Positions 8,314 to 16,996 of a DNA stretch of 64,000 nucleotides are shown piece after piece. The position numbers were made by a program, and so were the translations under genes. Under the pieces are notes generated by a model, which did no database searches, was not told where the DNA came from, and saw nothing but the letters and a program-made list of their open reading frames with translations. This stretch comes from Olsenella profusa (GTDB lineage: Bacteria > Actinomycetota > Coriobacteriia > Coriobacteriales > Atopobiaceae), in the NCBI RefSeq assembly GCF_016900315.1, contig NZ_JACSNQ010000011.1:1-64000 (forward strand), given 5' to 3'. Numbering within the stretch: position 1 is the stretch's first letter; each line of letters begins with the position of its first letter.

Positions 8314-9267
8314 GTGATCGATCTTGAGCCATCCGTCCCGCGCACGCCTGCCCAGGCGGTGCTGCGGATCGTCTCGATTCTCATGGCGATCATCGGCGTG
8401 GCCGTGCTTGCCGGAGGCGTGGCGCTGCTTGTCGCAAACGTCCTTGGGGCGCTGCCGGGCGGCGACGTCTGGACCGTCGCCACCTTCGGCGTCATCATCG
8501 TCGTGGCGGCGGGGCTGCTCATCCTCACGGCGGTCCTCGGTCTTGCGGCGTCCAACAACTCGGCGCGCGTGGGCCCCTACCGGTTCCTGTGCTACCTCGT
8601 GGGCCTGGCCGTGCTCGTGGCCATCGTCTGGGGCTGGGGCGTGGGCAGCTTCATCCTGTTCAACCCCGTCGTGCTTGTCACCACGATCGTCTACGTGCTC
8701 GTCTGCTCGCGCCTCGCGGACAAGGTGAAGGAGGAGCACGACCACGGCGTCACCGGCGAGACCTTCCTCCGCTCGCGCTACCAGCGCGTGCTGCACCTGC
8801 TCTCAGAGATCACCGTCCTCAAGGGCGTGCTCACGGCCGTGGTGACGGCCGTGCTGACCGCCGCCCTGCTCGTCTACGGGGAGGGGGAGCAGGCCACCAT
8901 CTCCGGCATGGACATCACCGTGACCGGGGCGACCTTTGCGCTGATGGTGGCCGGCGCGGTGTCGGCGGGCATCAACCTGCTCGTGGGGTGCCTCGGCATC
9001 TGGGGCTCAAACCGGCCGTCCAAGATCCGCCCGTTCCTCTTCCTGGCGGCGCTCGTCACGGTGACGGACGTGGTGCGCGTGGTGGTGGCGCTCGTGACGG
9101 TCGGGCTCATGGGCGTGTCCTTCGACCTCGTGCTCGACCTGCTGTTCATGGTGTCCTGCACCTACCTGGCCGCGCGCATCCTGCGCCAGCCCTCGCCCGA
9201 GGAGCTGCTCGCCCAGTCCGTGGGCGCCGCCACCGTCTCGCCTGCGGACGAGGGGGCCGACGCCTGA
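8314..9267 (+). CDS. Multi-pass membrane protein of unknown function
   Basis: I do not recognise this protein. It has 317 aa and about eight to nine hydrophobic segments arranged as two similar blocks: four helices, a polar loop around residues 135-160 (DKVKEEHDHGVTGETFLRSR), then four more. This suggests an internal duplication of a four-helix unit. The GTG start at 8314 is preferred because AGGAGAAGGGGA precedes it. A -10-like TATACT lies at 8271-8276. It is separated from niaR by 111 bases and is probably transcribed on its own. Similar four-helix membrane proteins are common and uncharacterised in Coriobacteriia. Confidence 0.75.
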   Translation: MIDLEPSVPRTPAQAVLRIVSILMAIIGVAVLAGGVALLVANVLGALPGGDVWTVATFGVIIVVAAGLLILTAVLGLAASNNSARVGPYRFLCYLVGLAVLVAIVWGWGVGSFILFNPVVLVTTIVYVLVCSRLADKVKEEHDHGVTGETFLRSRYQRVLHLLSEITVLKGVLTAVVTAVLTAALLVYGEGEQATISGMDITVTGATFALMVAGAVSAGINLLVGCLGIWGSNRPSKIRPFLFLAALVTVTDVVRVVVALVTVGLMGVSFDLVLDLLFMVSCTYLAARILRQPSPEELLAQSVGAATVSPADEGADA

Positions 9268-9431
9268 GGCCCGCAGCGTCGGCGGCCGCGCGTGACGGCG
9301 TCGGCGGCCGCCTAGACGGAGCGCGCCCCGCCGGTGCCCGACCCGACAGCCCCGAGGTTCTTCTCGCCGTGTCGCTCTGACCGTCCGCTGCCAAGTCCCG
9401 CCCCGCCCGTGGGCGCAAGAAAGGAAGTCGC

Positions 9432-10955
9432 ATGAACGGAACGATGCTCCAGGGGTTCTCGTGGTACCTGCCGGCCGACGGCTCGCACTGGCGGCGCATC
9501 GCCGAGCAGGCCCCGAGCTTTGCCTACGAGGGGATCACGGCCGTGTGGCTGCCGCCCGCCTACAAGGGCCAGGCCGGCGCGCAGGACGTGGGCTACGGCG
9601 TTTACGACACCTACGACCTCGGCGAGTTCGACCAGAAGGGGACCGTCCGCACCAAGTACGGCACGCGTGCCGAGTACGAGGCCGCCATCGCCGCGCTCCA
9701 CGCAAACGGTATCCAGGCCCTTGCGGACATCGTGCTCAACCAGCGGATGGGCGCCGACGGGGTGGAGGACGTGCGCGCCCAGGAGGTCTGCGCGCAGGAC
9801 CGCGACGAGGCCACGGGCGCTCCGCTCACCATCGGCGCGTGGACCCGCTTCACCTTCCCGGGCCGCGCGGGCGCCTATTCGGACTTCACCTGGGACTGGA
9901 CGTGCTTCCACGGCGTGGACTGGGACGAGAGGACCCGTCGGAAGGGCATCTTCCTCTTTGAGGGCAAGCACTGGGATGACGCGGTGGAGCGTGTGGAGAA
10001 CGGCAACTACGACTACCTCATGGGTGCCGACGTGGACGTCAACGACCCGCGCGTGTACGACGAGCTCGTGCGCTGGGGCGCGTGGTACGTGGGGTCCTGT
10101 GGGCTCGACGGGTTCAGGCTGGACGCGCTCAAGCACATCGACCGGGACTTCTACCTGCGCTGGCTTTCCGAGATGCGCTCTCGGGCCGGCCGGGAGCTCT
10201 TCTGCGTGGGCGAGTACTGGGCCCGCACGGCAGACGAGCTCCAGGCCTACCTCGGCGCCGAGAGGTGCATGTCCCTCTTCGACGTGCCGCTGCACTACAA
10301 CCTCTACCGCGCGAGCTGCTCGAACGGCGACGTGGACCTCTCCAAGATCTTCTCGGGCACGCTCGTGGAGCGCGACCCGGTGCACGCTGTGACCTTTGCC
10401 GAGAACCACGACACGCAGCCCGGCCAGGCGCTCCAGTCCTTTGTCCAGAGCTGGTTCAAGCCGGCGGCCTACGCGCTCATCCTGCTGCGTGAGGCGGGCT
10501 ACCCCTGCGTCTTCTACGGGGACCTCTACGGGATGCCCAACGGCGGCAACATCCCGGCGGTGGCCGAGCTGCCGCTCCTGATGGAGCTGCGCCGGCGCTT
10601 TGCCTATGGCGCCCAGCACGACTTCCTCGACGCGCCCGACGTCATCGGGTGGACGCGCGAGGGCGACGACGAGCACCCGGGCAGCGGCCTCGCCGTGGTG
10701 CTCACGGACCGCGACGGCGGCGAGAAGCACATGTACGTGGGCACGCGCCACGCGGGCGAGCGCTGGGGCTGCGTGATCGGCGAGCAGGACGACGTGGTGG
10801 TGGGCGCCGACGGCTGGGCGAGCTTCCGCACGCTCGGCGGCCGGCTCTCGGTCTTTCTGCCGGAGCGCTCGGCCGACGCCCTCGAGCACGACCGCGTGCT
10901 GCGCCGGATCGTGCGCGAGACCGCCGAGGACACCGAGGAGATGCGCGTGCGGTAG
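9432..10955 (+). CDS. Alpha-amylase, GH13 subfamily 5 type (cytoplasmic)
   Basis: The 507-residue enzyme without a signal peptide matches bacterial GH13_5 alpha-amylases that hydrolyse alpha-1,4-glucans inside the cell. It starts with MLQGFSWYLP, typical of the family, and has region II GFRLDALKHI with the nucleophile Asp (about 230), region III CVGEYW with the acid/base Glu (about 261), and region IV FAENHDTQ with the third Asp (about 326). Region I reads DIVLNQRMGAD, where the family nearly always has NH; the His is Gln. A C-terminal beta domain follows. The ribosome binding site AAAGGAAG precedes ATG 9432. The gap upstream carries a GTTCTTCTCGCC word. Confidence 0.93.
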   Translation: MNGTMLQGFSWYLPADGSHWRRIAEQAPSFAYEGITAVWLPPAYKGQAGAQDVGYGVYDTYDLGEFDQKGTVRTKYGTRAEYEAAIAALHANGIQALADIVLNQRMGADGVEDVRAQEVCAQDRDEATGAPLTIGAWTRFTFPGRAGAYSDFTWDWTCFHGVDWDERTRRKGIFLFEGKHWDDAVERVENGNYDYLMGADVDVNDPRVYDELVRWGAWYVGSCGLDGFRLDALKHIDRDFYLRWLSEMRSRAGRELFCVGEYWARTADELQAYLGAERCMSLFDVPLHYNLYRASCSNGDVDLSKIFSGTLVERDPVHAVTFAENHDTQPGQALQSFVQSWFKPAAYALILLREAGYPCVFYGDLYGMPNGGNIPAVAELPLLMELRRRFAYGAQHDFLDAPDVIGWTREGDDEHPGSGLAVVLTDRDGGEKHMYVGTRHAGERWGCVIGEQDDVVVGADGWASFRTLGGRLSVFLPERSADALEHDRVLRRIVRETAEDTEEMRVR

Positions 10956-10963
10956 GGCGCGCG

Positions 10964-11000
10964 GCGTCGGCGTGCGGTAGGGCGGGCCACACGCCGACGC
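10964..11000. terminator. Hairpin between convergent genes
   Basis: A perfect 11-bp inverted repeat (GCGTCGGCGTG at 10964-10974 and its complement at 10990-11000) lies between the convergent amylase and dipeptidase genes. There is no clear T-tract, so it could act as a bidirectional GC-rich terminator or simply be a repeat. The 15-mer GCGTGCGGTAGGGCG, which includes the amylase stop codon, is duplicated 26 bases apart in the same spot. Confidence 0.45.
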
Positions 11001-11005
11001 GTTCC

Positions 11006-12424
11006 CTAGAGGTCGAGCTCCATCAGGCGCGCGATGGACACGATGTAGATCTTGAGCGCGCGGCGCAGGCTCTCCTCGGAGACCGCCTCGTCGGGACCGT
11101 GCTCCATGCCCACCCAGTCCGGCGTCTTCTCGCTCGGGTCGTGCGGGCCGAAGGCACAGGCGCGCTTGAAGTGGCGCGCGTAGGTGCCGCCGCCGATGGT
11201 GAAGGCCTTGGCCGGCCTGCCGGCGTACTCCTCGTAGGTGCTGAGCAGCACGCGGATCTCGGGGCTGTCCGGGCTGATGTAGAAGGGCTCCTCGCCGGAG
11301 GTCTGCTCGAAGGCGCAGCCGTACTCGGCGGCCACCGAGCTCAGGCGCTCGGTGATGGCCTCGGCCGAGGTGGTGGTGGGGAAGCGGGAGTCCACCGTCT
11401 GGACGAAGCGGCCGTCCACGGTGCGCACGGTGCCGGCGATGCAGGTGAGCGCGCCGAACTTGTCGTCCGAGGCGGCGATGCCGGTTGCGGTGCCGTCGGT
11501 GTCCTCGGTCAGGCGGGCGAGAAGCTCCAGGAAGGTGCGCTCGCCGGCGCCCGCGAGGTCGTTTGCCAGGAGGTAGCGCGCGAGCACGCCGATGGCGTTG
11601 ACGGTGCCGGCCGGCATCGAGGCATGGCCGCCCACGCCGGTGGCCGTGACGCGGGCGAGGCCCTCGCCTGCGCCCTCCACTGCGATGCGCTCGGCCGCGG
11701 GAAGCGAGCCCGCGTCGGCGCGCACGACTGCCACGGCGTTGCCGGGGATGGCGTTGCTCGAGGTGCCGCCGTCAAGCTCCACGATCTTCTCGCCGGCGAC
11801 GACGCCGGAGGTGAAGCGGCCGCTGTAGAGGCCCTTCTCGCCGCAGATGAGCGGGAAGTCGGCGTCGGGGGAGAAGCAGAAGAGCGGCTCGGGGTAGCGT
11901 CCCAGGTAGCGGGGTACGTCGCCCATGCCCGTCTCCTCGTTGTTGCCGATGATGCAGCGCAGCGTGTAGGGAAGCTCCAGGCCTGCGCTCGCGCGGCGCG
12001 CGAAGAAGTGGGCGGCGTAGAGGGAGACCACGAAGGGGCCCTTGTCGTCCTGGACGCCTCGGCCGACGAGGTAGCCGTCCTTGCGCGTGACCTCGAGCGG
12101 GGGGAAGTGCCAGCCCAGGCCGAGGGGGACGATGTCGGTGTGGGCGATCGTGGCGATGTAGCGGTCCGGGCCGGAGGCGCCGGGGACGTCGGCAAAGCCC
12201 AGGTAGCCTTCCACGTCGGTCACCTCGAGGCTCAGGCGCGCGGCCATGTCCTCGGCCTCGACCAGCGCGGCGTTGGAGGCAGGCCCCCAGGGCTTGCCGA
12301 GCTCCGCCGCAGAGAGGTCCTCCACGGACTCGTGGCGCACCAGGCGCGCGATGTCCGCGACGACGTCCTCCCAGACCTCGTCGACGTAGGCGTCGACCTC
12401 GTGCTTGAACTGCTCGTCTACCAT
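11006..12424 (-). CDS. pepV: M20 family dipeptidase (PepV-like)
   Basis: A zinc dipeptidase of the PepV/carnosinase type, 472 aa, the usual length for PepV. Visible metal-site marks are AHTDIVPLG near residue 100 (His ligand), GVQDDKGP (bridging Asp), NNEETGM (catalytic and ligand Glu), SPDADFP, and a C-terminal His in YARHFKRACAFGP. The large lid domain between about residues 180 and 340 is present. Likely role is intracellular cleavage of dipeptides. ATG 12424 is chosen because GAGGAGGG precedes it; the frame stays open far upstream only because of base composition. Confidence 0.93.
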   Translation of the reverse strand: MVDEQFKHEVDAYVDEVWEDVVADIARLVRHESVEDLSAAELGKPWGPASNAALVEAEDMAARLSLEVTDVEGYLGFADVPGASGPDRYIATIAHTDIVPLGLGWHFPPLEVTRKDGYLVGRGVQDDKGPFVVSLYAAHFFARRASAGLELPYTLRCIIGNNEETGMGDVPRYLGRYPEPLFCFSPDADFPLICGEKGLYSGRFTSGVVAGEKIVELDGGTSSNAIPGNAVAVVRADAGSLPAAERIAVEGAGEGLARVTATGVGGHASMPAGTVNAIGVLARYLLANDLAGAGERTFLELLARLTEDTDGTATGIAASDDKFGALTCIAGTVRTVDGRFVQTVDSRFPTTTSAEAITERLSSVAAEYGCAFEQTSGEEPFYISPDSPEIRVLLSTYEEYAGRPAKAFTIGGGTYARHFKRACAFGPHDPSEKTPDWVGMEHGPDEAVSEESLRRALKIYIVSIARLMELDL

Positions 12425-12527
12425 GTGCCCTCCTCGGGGTCGGGTGTGTGCCGCGTCCCATAGTAGCGCGCCGGCGGGTCGCTGCGCGGGATGTCCGGGG
12501 AGTGTGCGCCGGCGGGCGTGTGACGAC

Positions 12528-12593
12528 CAGGCGACGACCGGGCGACCGGGCGACGACCGGGTGGCGACCGGGTAGCGGCCGGGCGACCACGAT
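12528..12593. repeat. Short degenerate tandem repeat (GCGACGACCGG units)
   Basis: Units of 10-13 bases built on GACGACCGGGCGAC are repeated with small changes about six times. They lie just upstream of the dipeptidase gene and next to a family B element. Slippage-prone; no coding sense. Confidence 0.6.
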
Positions 12594-12597
12594 TCCC

Positions 12598-12760
12598 TGC
12601 GCCGGTTTTGCCGGGGGTGTGCGTTTTGGGTGCGAGAAGTACGGGGTCTGTGCGCGTCGGCACGCACAGGGGCGCTGATTCTGGCACCGAAAACGCACAA
12701 CGGCGCCGAATCCCGCGCACACCTCCGGCCAGCACGCAACGGCGCCGAATCCGGCGCCGC
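12598..12760. repeat. Family B nested inverted repeat, copy 1
   Basis: An outer stem pairs GTGTGCGTTTTGGGTGC at 12617-12633 with GCACCGAAAACGCACAA at 12684-12700 (15 of 17 positions). An inner stem pairs CTGTGCG with CGCACAG around 12660. The left outer arm runs into GCGAGAAGTACGGGG, a version of the dispersed word. Related copies are at 38971, 48888 and 59600. The interval between the dipeptidase and hemolysin III genes (12425-12815) otherwise holds only short tandem GCGCCACC repeats at 12760-12800. Confidence 0.75.
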
Positions 12761-12815
12761 GCCACCGCGCCACCGCGCCGCGCCACCGCGCCGCCCCGCG
12801 GCCGGCCGTCCGGCC

Positions 12816-13532
12816 TCACACCACGAACAGCAGCGCCGAGAGCGTGATGCAGACGCTTCCCGCCAGCGTGAACAGATGGAAGACGAAGTGCAGGTAGGGA
12901 ACCTTCTTGATGGCGTAGAGGACCGCGCCCACGGTGTAGCTGAGGCCACCGGCCAGAAGCAGCCAGAACGCGGGCGGCGCGAGCAGCTCCCAGAGGTCGC
13001 CCACGCGGAAGATCACGAGCCAGCCCATGATCACGTAGACGATCGCGGTGAGCCAGGCGGGCTGGCGCTCGCGCAGCAGGCACTCGGCCACGATGCCCGC
13101 CACGGCCACGGCCCAGACCGCCGCGCAGAGCGGAATGCCGCCGCGGTCGGCCAGCGTGACCAGCGAGAAGGGCGCGTAGCTGCCGGCGATGAGCAGGTAG
13201 ATGCCGCAGTGGTCGAGCACGCGGAAGACCGCCTTGGCCTTCTCGGGCGCAAGGGCGTGGTAGAGCGTGGAGAAGAGGTACTCGATGATGAGGGAGATGC
13301 CCATGATGAGCGCCGCGGCCAGGCGCACGCCCCCGCCGTGGGAGACGGCCGTCACGATTAAGAGCACGAGGGCCGCGATGGCCAGCAGCACGCCGACGCC
13401 GTGACTCACCGAGTTGGCGATCTCCTCGCCGAGGGAGTAGAGCCGCTTGCGTAGGGGCTTCTCGCCAGCCGGGGCTCCTGCCGGGCCGGCCGCGTCTGGG
13501 ACGGTCGTGGTTGGGTCGGTTGCGCTTGCCAT
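12816..13532 (-). CDS. Hemolysin III / YqfA-type membrane protein
   Basis: A 238-aa protein with seven membrane helices after a polar N-terminal tail of about 35 residues. It has the HlyIII family marks: EEIANSVSHGVGVLL near residue 35, STLYHAL, LDHCGIYLLIAGSYAP and the C-terminal YLHFVFHLFTLAGS. The conserved His/Ser/Asp residues form the metal site of the PAQR-like superfamily. Despite the name, the bacterial family is mostly uncharacterised. The N-terminal tail contains GEKP, encoded by a copy of the dispersed word. Transcribed divergently from the next gene. Confidence 0.92.
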   Translation of the reverse strand: MASATDPTTTVPDAAGPAGAPAGEKPLRKRLYSLGEEIANSVSHGVGVLLAIAALVLLIVTAVSHGGGVRLAAALIMGISLIIEYLFSTLYHALAPEKAKAVFRVLDHCGIYLLIAGSYAPFSLVTLADRGGIPLCAAVWAVAVAGIVAECLLRERQPAWLTAIVYVIMGWLVIFRVGDLWELLAPPAFWLLLAGGLSYTVGAVLYAIKKVPYLHFVFHLFTLAGSVCITLSALLFVV

Positions 13533-13661
13533 GTGTCTCCCTCCGCCTGCGAGCCGTCCGCCTCGCCCGGGTATACTGGTACGTGTCGTGCCGGGGCGAG
13601 CGGTGTGCCGCCGGCGCGTTGTCTTGGAAGCATACCTTTCTGGAGGCGGGAGTCGCGGGCC

Positions 13662-14147
13662 ATGAGGAAATCTACGTTCATCGGTAACTTTGTCGCGTGG
13701 GTGGTCGTGGCGGCGGTCTGCATCGCGTTTCTCGCGTGGTACCACATGAGCGACATGACCGTGGTGGCCGACGTGCTGGGCGACTCGCCGCTGGCGCAGC
13801 TTGGCGTGGTGCTGGCCGCGCCGGTGCTGCTCTACGCCATCGGGGTGATCTTGGGCCTCATGGTGCTCTGGTTCAAGAAGATCACGCTGGGCCACGCCTT
13901 CAAGCTGCTGTGGCGCGTGCTCGGGATTGTGGGGCTCGCGGTCCTTGCTCTGGCGGCGGTGCCGCTGCTGGGCGGCGACGCGGCCCAGGCCTTCATGTGG
14001 GCGTCGGTCATCGTGGTCTACGTCTCCGTGGCCGCGCCGATCCTCATCATGGTCTTCGGGTTCTTCTACGCGCTCGGCTGCGCGGGCACGGACAAGAGCC
14101 GCCGCGGGCCGTTTGCCAAGTACCTGCCGGACGACCACTTCGAGTAG
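13662..14147 (+). CDS. Small membrane protein of unknown function
   Basis: I do not recognise this 161-aa protein. It has four hydrophobic segments (about 8-26, 46-70, 82-102 and 112-135), a Lys-containing loop and a short acidic, charged C-terminus (DKSRRGPFAKYLPDDHFE) likely in the cytoplasm. The start ATG 13662 follows GGAGG at a long spacing of 15 bases. A TATACT -10-like element sits at 13571-13576 in the 129-base divergent gap shared with the hemolysin III gene. A family A repeat array follows downstream. Confidence 0.65.
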   Translation: MRKSTFIGNFVAWVVVAAVCIAFLAWYHMSDMTVVADVLGDSPLAQLGVVLAAPVLLYAIGVILGLMVLWFKKITLGHAFKLLWRVLGIVGLAVLALAAVPLLGGDAAQAFMWASVIVVYVSVAAPILIMVFGFFYALGCAGTDKSRRGPFAKYLPDDHFE

Positions 14148-14205
14148 GGCGGGGCTGCGGCGGCTGCGGTCTGGTTGACCGGGCCGGTTGCGGCGCACCG
14201 GTGGC

Positions 14206-14384
14206 GGCGCACCGTTTTCGGACGTTTTTCTCGCCAGAAACGTCCGAGAACGGTGCGCCCAGTTGTGACGCACCGTTACCGGACACTTTTCTCGTCGGGA
14301 CCGTCCGAGAACAGTACATCAACGGTTTATGTACCGTCTTAGGACGCTCCGGGTGAGAAGAACGACCGAAAACGGTGCGTGATC
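14206..14384. repeat. Family A hairpin array, three copies
   Basis: Three imperfect palindromes of about 54 bp start at 14206, 14267 and 14330, a period of 61-63. In copy 1, GCGCACCGTTTTCGGACGTTT pairs with its complement with a single G-T mismatch, leaving the loop TTCTCGCCAG. Copies 2 and 3 are more diverged; copy 3 carries GAGAAGAAC in the other orientation. The array fills the gap between the small membrane protein and the DUF554 gene (14148-14495). Related arrays lie at 31830 and 38326. Confidence 0.85.
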
Positions 14385-14495
14385 CGCGCCGTAGGACCCG
14401 GTCAGTCCTGCCCCGAGGCAAACGTCTTGTCTGCCCAACGGTCACGTGCCGTACAATGCGCACGGCGCACAGGCGAGAAGAACGGGCGGCAGCAC

Positions 14496-15221
14496 ATGAT
14501 CGGACTCGGGACCATCATCAACGTGGCACTTATCGTGGCCGGCGGAGCCGTGGGGCTGCTTGCCGGGCGGCTTGTGCCGGAGCGCGTGCAGGAGGGCCTG
14601 CTGCGCGCCACGGGCGTGGCCGTGCTCTTCATCGGGCTGGCCGGGGCGCTCGCGGGCATGCTCTCGGTGGGGGAGGACGGCGCGATGGTCTCGGGCGGGA
14701 GCGCCCTGGTGGTGGCGTCGCTGGCCCTGGGAACGCTCGTGGGCGAGCTGCTTGACATCAGCGCGTGGTTCGAGCGGCTGGGCACGTGGCTGCGGCGCGT
14801 CTCCGGCAACCAGGACAACGCTCGCTTTCTTGACGCCTTTCTCACGGCAACCTTCACCGTGTGCATCGGCGCCATGGCGGTGGTGGGCGCCATTCAGGAC
14901 GGGATCCTCGGCGACTGGTCCACGCTGGCGCTCAAGGGCGTGCTCGACGCGCTCATCATCGCCTCGATGGCGGCGTCGATGGGCGTGGGCTGCCTCTTTG
15001 CGGCGGTGCCGGTGGCGGTGCTGCAGGGCTCGGTGACGCTGCTCGCGCGGCTCCTCTCGCCGCTCATGACGGACGCGGCGCTCGCGAGCCTCTCGTGCGT
15101 GGGGTCGATCCTCATCTTCTGCGTGGGCGTGAACCTCGTGCGTGAGCGCACGTTCAACACCGCCAACATGCTGCCCGCGGTGGTCGTGGCGGTTGCGCTG
15201 GCGCTCGTGGGGGTGGCATAG
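14496..15221 (+). CDS. DUF554 family membrane protein
   Basis: A 241-aa protein of the DUF554 (YdfK-like) family with seven hydrophobic segments. It begins MIGLGTIINVALIVAGG, as family members do, and has the conserved TATFTVCIGAMAVVGAIQDG segment near residue 125. Function is unknown; a transport-like role has been suggested for the family. ATG 14496 is chosen from the family N-terminus; no strong ribosome binding site is seen, and a GGCGAGAAGAAC word lies about 15 bases upstream. A terminator follows at 15284. Confidence 0.9.
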   Translation: MIGLGTIINVALIVAGGAVGLLAGRLVPERVQEGLLRATGVAVLFIGLAGALAGMLSVGEDGAMVSGGSALVVASLALGTLVGELLDISAWFERLGTWLRRVSGNQDNARFLDAFLTATFTVCIGAMAVVGAIQDGILGDWSTLALKGVLDALIIASMAASMGVGCLFAAVPVAVLQGSVTLLARLLSPLMTDAALASLSCVGSILIFCVGVNLVRERTFNTANMLPAVVVAVALALVGVA

Positions 15222-15283
15222 GTGTAGCTGGACAAGGTGTCCCAGCCAACTGGCCGACCTCGGTGCCTTGGGACCGGCGTTCC

Positions 15284-15305
15284 GAGCACCTGTGCTCCTT
15301 TTTTT
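15284..15305 (+). terminator. Intrinsic terminator after the DUF554 gene
   Basis: GAGCAC and GTGCTC face each other (15284-15297) and are followed by CTTTTTTT. The tight loop would open to four bases. It lies 63 bases after the DUF554 stop and marks the left edge of the lower-GC island. The rest of 15222-15538 holds only a doubtful 58-codon GTG-initiated frame from about 15324 and the operator-like repeats before the next gene. Confidence 0.7.
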
Positions 15306-15492
15306 CAACCTAGTGGAAAACAGTGCTGATCTTCGCTCTGATTGTTGTGGCTGAGTGCATCGAGGACTGCGACCTAATGTACGAGGGACACGCGTCGGCT
15401 CGTCTTGCGCCCTATTTGATGACGCTGGCATCAGAGACTAGGGAGTGCGCTCGATATGAGGTAAGGTCTTCTCATTATTTGTTGTCTACAAT

Positions 15493-15529
15493 ATACTAAG
15501 ATACAACTTAGTAAGTCATAACTTAGTAT
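15493..15529 (+). promoter_or_regulatory. Triple CTTAGTA operator-like repeat
   Basis: ATACTAAG (15493-15500), CTTAGTA (15507-15513) and CTTAGTAT (15522-15529) form both an inverted and a direct repeat in AT-rich DNA just before the ATPase start. ATATACT at 15491 could serve as a -10. The arrangement suggests binding of a dimeric repressor over the promoter and start region. No regulator gene for it can be named in the window. Confidence 0.55.
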
Positions 15530-15538
15530 GAGGTGGCA

Positions 15539-16981
15539 ATGTTTATCGGTAGAGAGCGGGAGCTGTCAGACCTTGAGCGTGCCTACAAGGACGGTGGCTT
15601 TCAGATGGTTGCTGTGTACGGGCGGCGCCGCGTTGGAAAGACCGCCCTACTCCACAGGTTCGTCTCTGACAAGGAGAACGTGTGCTACTTCACGGCTCTG
15701 CGGACGACTGCACGTGAGAACTTGGACGGTCTGAGCGCGGCGCTGGCCCAGGAAACCACATATCCGGACAATGACCTGTATCCTGGCGCAGCGGTTTTTC
15801 CGGAGGCCTACCCCGTGTACCGCTCCTTTGCGGAAGCGTTTGCGGCTCTGTTCAGAATGGCCCAACGCGAGCGAATCATCTTCGTCATCGACGAGTATCC
15901 CTATCTCGCCGAGAGCTATCCCGGTATCTCCTCACTTCTTCAGAAGCTGATTGATGAGAACAAACAGTCAAGCAGGCTGTTCCTCGTATTGTGCGGTTCC
16001 TCGATGAGCTTTATGGAGGAGCAGGTCCTCGGCGAGAAGAGCCCTTTGTACGGTCGCAGGACCCTGCAGATGAAGCTCGATCCCTTCGACGCCTTCGATG
16101 CGGCACAGCTGCTTGGCAATCCCGACTCCGCGAAGGCTGTCGAGTTCTATGCGCTTGCGGGGGGCGTCCCCCTCTACCTCGAGCAACTCGATGCTCGTAG
16201 GAGCGTGGCGTGGAACATCGCGAACAGGCTCCTGGCGCCGAGCTCGATTCTCTCCAACGAGGTGGAGAATCTCCTACTTCAGGAGGTCAGGTCCCCTTCG
16301 AGCTATAACGCCATTGTCGAGGCAATCGCCCGAGGCTGCGTGCGGCCTCAAGAGATCTCGGATAGGACGGGCATCAAGTCACCGCTGGTCCAACAGTGTC
16401 TTTCTCGGCTGGAGCGTCTGGCCATTGTACGACGGACGGAGCCCGTTGGCCATCACAAGAAGAATCAGGTCCGCTATGTAATCGCGGACAACCTGTTTCG
16501 GTTCCACTATCGTTTTGGGATTCGCTATCGCACGGCCGTGGAGTCAGGGCTGGCCGAGGCCGCGGCGAGAAGAATCGTCTCCGATGACCTCTCGACCTTC
16601 GTAGGCCCGGTCTTCGAGGAGGTCTGCCGGCAATGGCTGATGAGGCAGGTCGCTGGCGGGGAGCTGGACATGATTCCCGTCGAGATGGGCTCTTGGTGGG
16701 GGACCAACCCCGTGACTCGACAGGAGGAAGAGGTGGACGTCGTTGTGCGGGGCGTCGATGGCGAGCTCGTGATCGGTGAGTGCAAGTGGAACAACGCGCC
16801 GGTAGACGCGTCTGTGCTGGGCACATTGCGGCGTCGTGCTGCACTCTTTGGGGGAGGGGAGAACACCCAGCTTTATCTGTTTGCAAGGAACGGATTCGAC
16901 GAAGCGTGTCGTGAGCGGGCGCGGCGCGCTCCGGACGTTCATCTGGTTGCGTTGGGCGAGATGTTTGGATGCGACGGGTGA
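15539..16981 (+). CDS. AAA ATPase with DUF234 nuclease-like C-terminus
   Basis: A 480-aa protein of the archaeal-type ATPase family (COG1672). It starts MFIGREREL and has a Walker A RRRVGKTAL near residue 30 and a Walker B IIFVIDEYPY near residue 118. A winged-helix segment (PQEISDRTGIKSPLVQQCLSRL) follows at about 275-300, and the C-terminal DUF234 region carries EVDVVVRG...GECKW, a D-ExK pattern like PD-(D/E)XK nucleases with key residues present. ATG 15539 is preferred to GTG 15533 by the GAGG spacing. Function of the family is unknown; such genes are typical of mobile or accessory regions. Base composition is visibly less GC-rich than the flanks. Confidence 0.85.
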   Translation: MFIGRERELSDLERAYKDGGFQMVAVYGRRRVGKTALLHRFVSDKENVCYFTALRTTARENLDGLSAALAQETTYPDNDLYPGAAVFPEAYPVYRSFAEAFAALFRMAQRERIIFVIDEYPYLAESYPGISSLLQKLIDENKQSSRLFLVLCGSSMSFMEEQVLGEKSPLYGRRTLQMKLDPFDAFDAAQLLGNPDSAKAVEFYALAGGVPLYLEQLDARRSVAWNIANRLLAPSSILSNEVENLLLQEVRSPSSYNAIVEAIARGCVRPQEISDRTGIKSPLVQQCLSRLERLAIVRRTEPVGHHKKNQVRYVIADNLFRFHYRFGIRYRTAVESGLAEAAARRIVSDDLSTFVGPVFEEVCRQWLMRQVAGGELDMIPVEMGSWWGTNPVTRQEEEVDVVVRGVDGELVIGECKWNNAPVDASVLGTLRRRAALFGGGENTQLYLFARNGFDEACRERARRAPDVHLVALGEMFGCDG

Positions 16982-16996
16982 CGGAACCGCCTCGCC

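Noticed and set aside
12425-12949. N-terminal extension of the dipeptidase frame by about 175 codons
   Set aside because: The stretch is repeat DNA (family B and short tandems); the family start and ribosome site are at 12424.
15324-15500. A 58-codon GTG-initiated frame (ending STIY)
   Set aside because: No recognisable family, a weak ribosome site, and the frame ends inside the operator-like repeats of the next gene.
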